Of a DNA stretch of 42,945 bases, positions 42,692-42,945 are shown piece by piece. The number at the start of each line of letters is the position of its first letter. Position 1 is the stretch's first letter. The DNA is taken from the NCBI RefSeq assembly GCF_014648515.1, contig NZ_BMRG01000014.1, forward strand, positions 134,762-177,706, given 5' to 3'. Source of the stretch: Saccharothrix coeruleofusca. Its GTDB lineage: Bacteria; Actinomycetota; Actinomycetes; Mycobacteriales; Pseudonocardiaceae. The notes under the pieces were generated by a model. That model was given only the letters and a program-made list of their open reading frames with translations. It made no database searches and had not been told where the DNA came from. Position numbers and translations under genes: made by a program.

Positions 42692-42945
42692 GGCATCCGT
42701 TCCTTCGTGGCAAGGGTGGGTGGCGGTGGGGCACCGAGATCGCCACTTCCGGCGACGTCCGGCCTCCCTCATGGAGACCCACACGATTTGGCCTGTGTAC
42801 TACGGACTCTTAGTCGGTACTTCAGGCGGAATAGTTCCAATCGATGCACGCCGACCTGAGTCGTTGATCGTTATTCATAGCTTCTGAGCTGGGCTGGTAG
42901 CGCAACAGCCCTGTCCGGGTAGGGTCGGTTTCCTTCCACAGAAAC

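Overview
The window is high-G+C DNA from a filamentous actinomycete. Gene content (lipid-initiated NRPS, PyrH-like tryptophan halogenase, DHA2 exporters, type I-E-like CRISPR debris, actinobacterial IS families) suggests a Pseudonocardiaceae member such as a Lentzea, Saccharothrix or Amycolatopsis relative. That placement is inference. No rRNA or tRNA gene was seen.

Region 1 (1-15026) is one end of a biosynthetic cluster for a probable halogenated lipopeptide. On the minus strand a fatty acyl-AMP ligase, a free-standing carrier protein and a giant NRPS are translationally coupled (ATGA overlap, then TGA-G-ATG). The NRPS runs off the left edge after three complete C-A-PCP modules and the start of a fourth C domain. 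Its binding-pocket residues read DLTKVGAVN (Asp-like), DASTIAAVD (unusual, aromatic-like) and DVWHISLVD (Ser). Divergently on the plus strand lie a flavin-dependent tryptophan halogenase, a cation/proton antiporter and a flavin reductase that can supply its reduced flavin.

Region 2 (15030-19600) is a scrapyard with one intact gene. It holds pieces of ISL3-, IS256- and IS5-type elements, an intact archaeal-type aspartyl-tRNA synthetase ending in a 36-bp perfect palindrome, a broken adenylation-ATP-grasp fusion gene, and a decayed TPR gene.

Region 3 (19600-23600) is a compact efflux/redox unit: old yellow enzyme, SAM methyltransferase and DHA2 exporter, divergent from an XRE-cupin regulator. 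Three copies of a TTGCR-N5-YGCAA dyad lie at its promoters and are the likely operators.

Region 4 (23680-26970) is again debris: a P-type ATPase fragment, a lanthipeptide-dehydratase-like fragment, three degenerate CRISPR repeats, a secretory N-terminus cut by a truncated IS256 copy, and the first 30 codons of an exporter cut at the other end of the same element.

Region 5 (26990-33760) is a coherent copper-handling island: a DUF4396-like membrane protein, a small His-rich membrane protein, a DUF305 lipoprotein, CsoR, CopZ, a secreted His-rich protein, CopA, then an alpha/beta hydrolase. TACCCC...GGGGTA CsoR boxes and a second type of dyad (CTACTAK-N5-ATAGTRG) punctuate it.

Region 6 (33750-42945) mixes resistance and defence genes with IS scars. 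It holds a frameshifted 2Fe-2S protein, a TetR gene cut by an IS5 piece, an intact TetR plus DHA2 exporter with a duplicated operator, a BlaI/M56 pair with a broken M56 gene fused to a toxin-like C-terminus with a putative immunity gene, a 1.27-kb IS3 element with recognisable ends, an SDR fragment, and a secreted beta-lactamase-family serine hydrolase.
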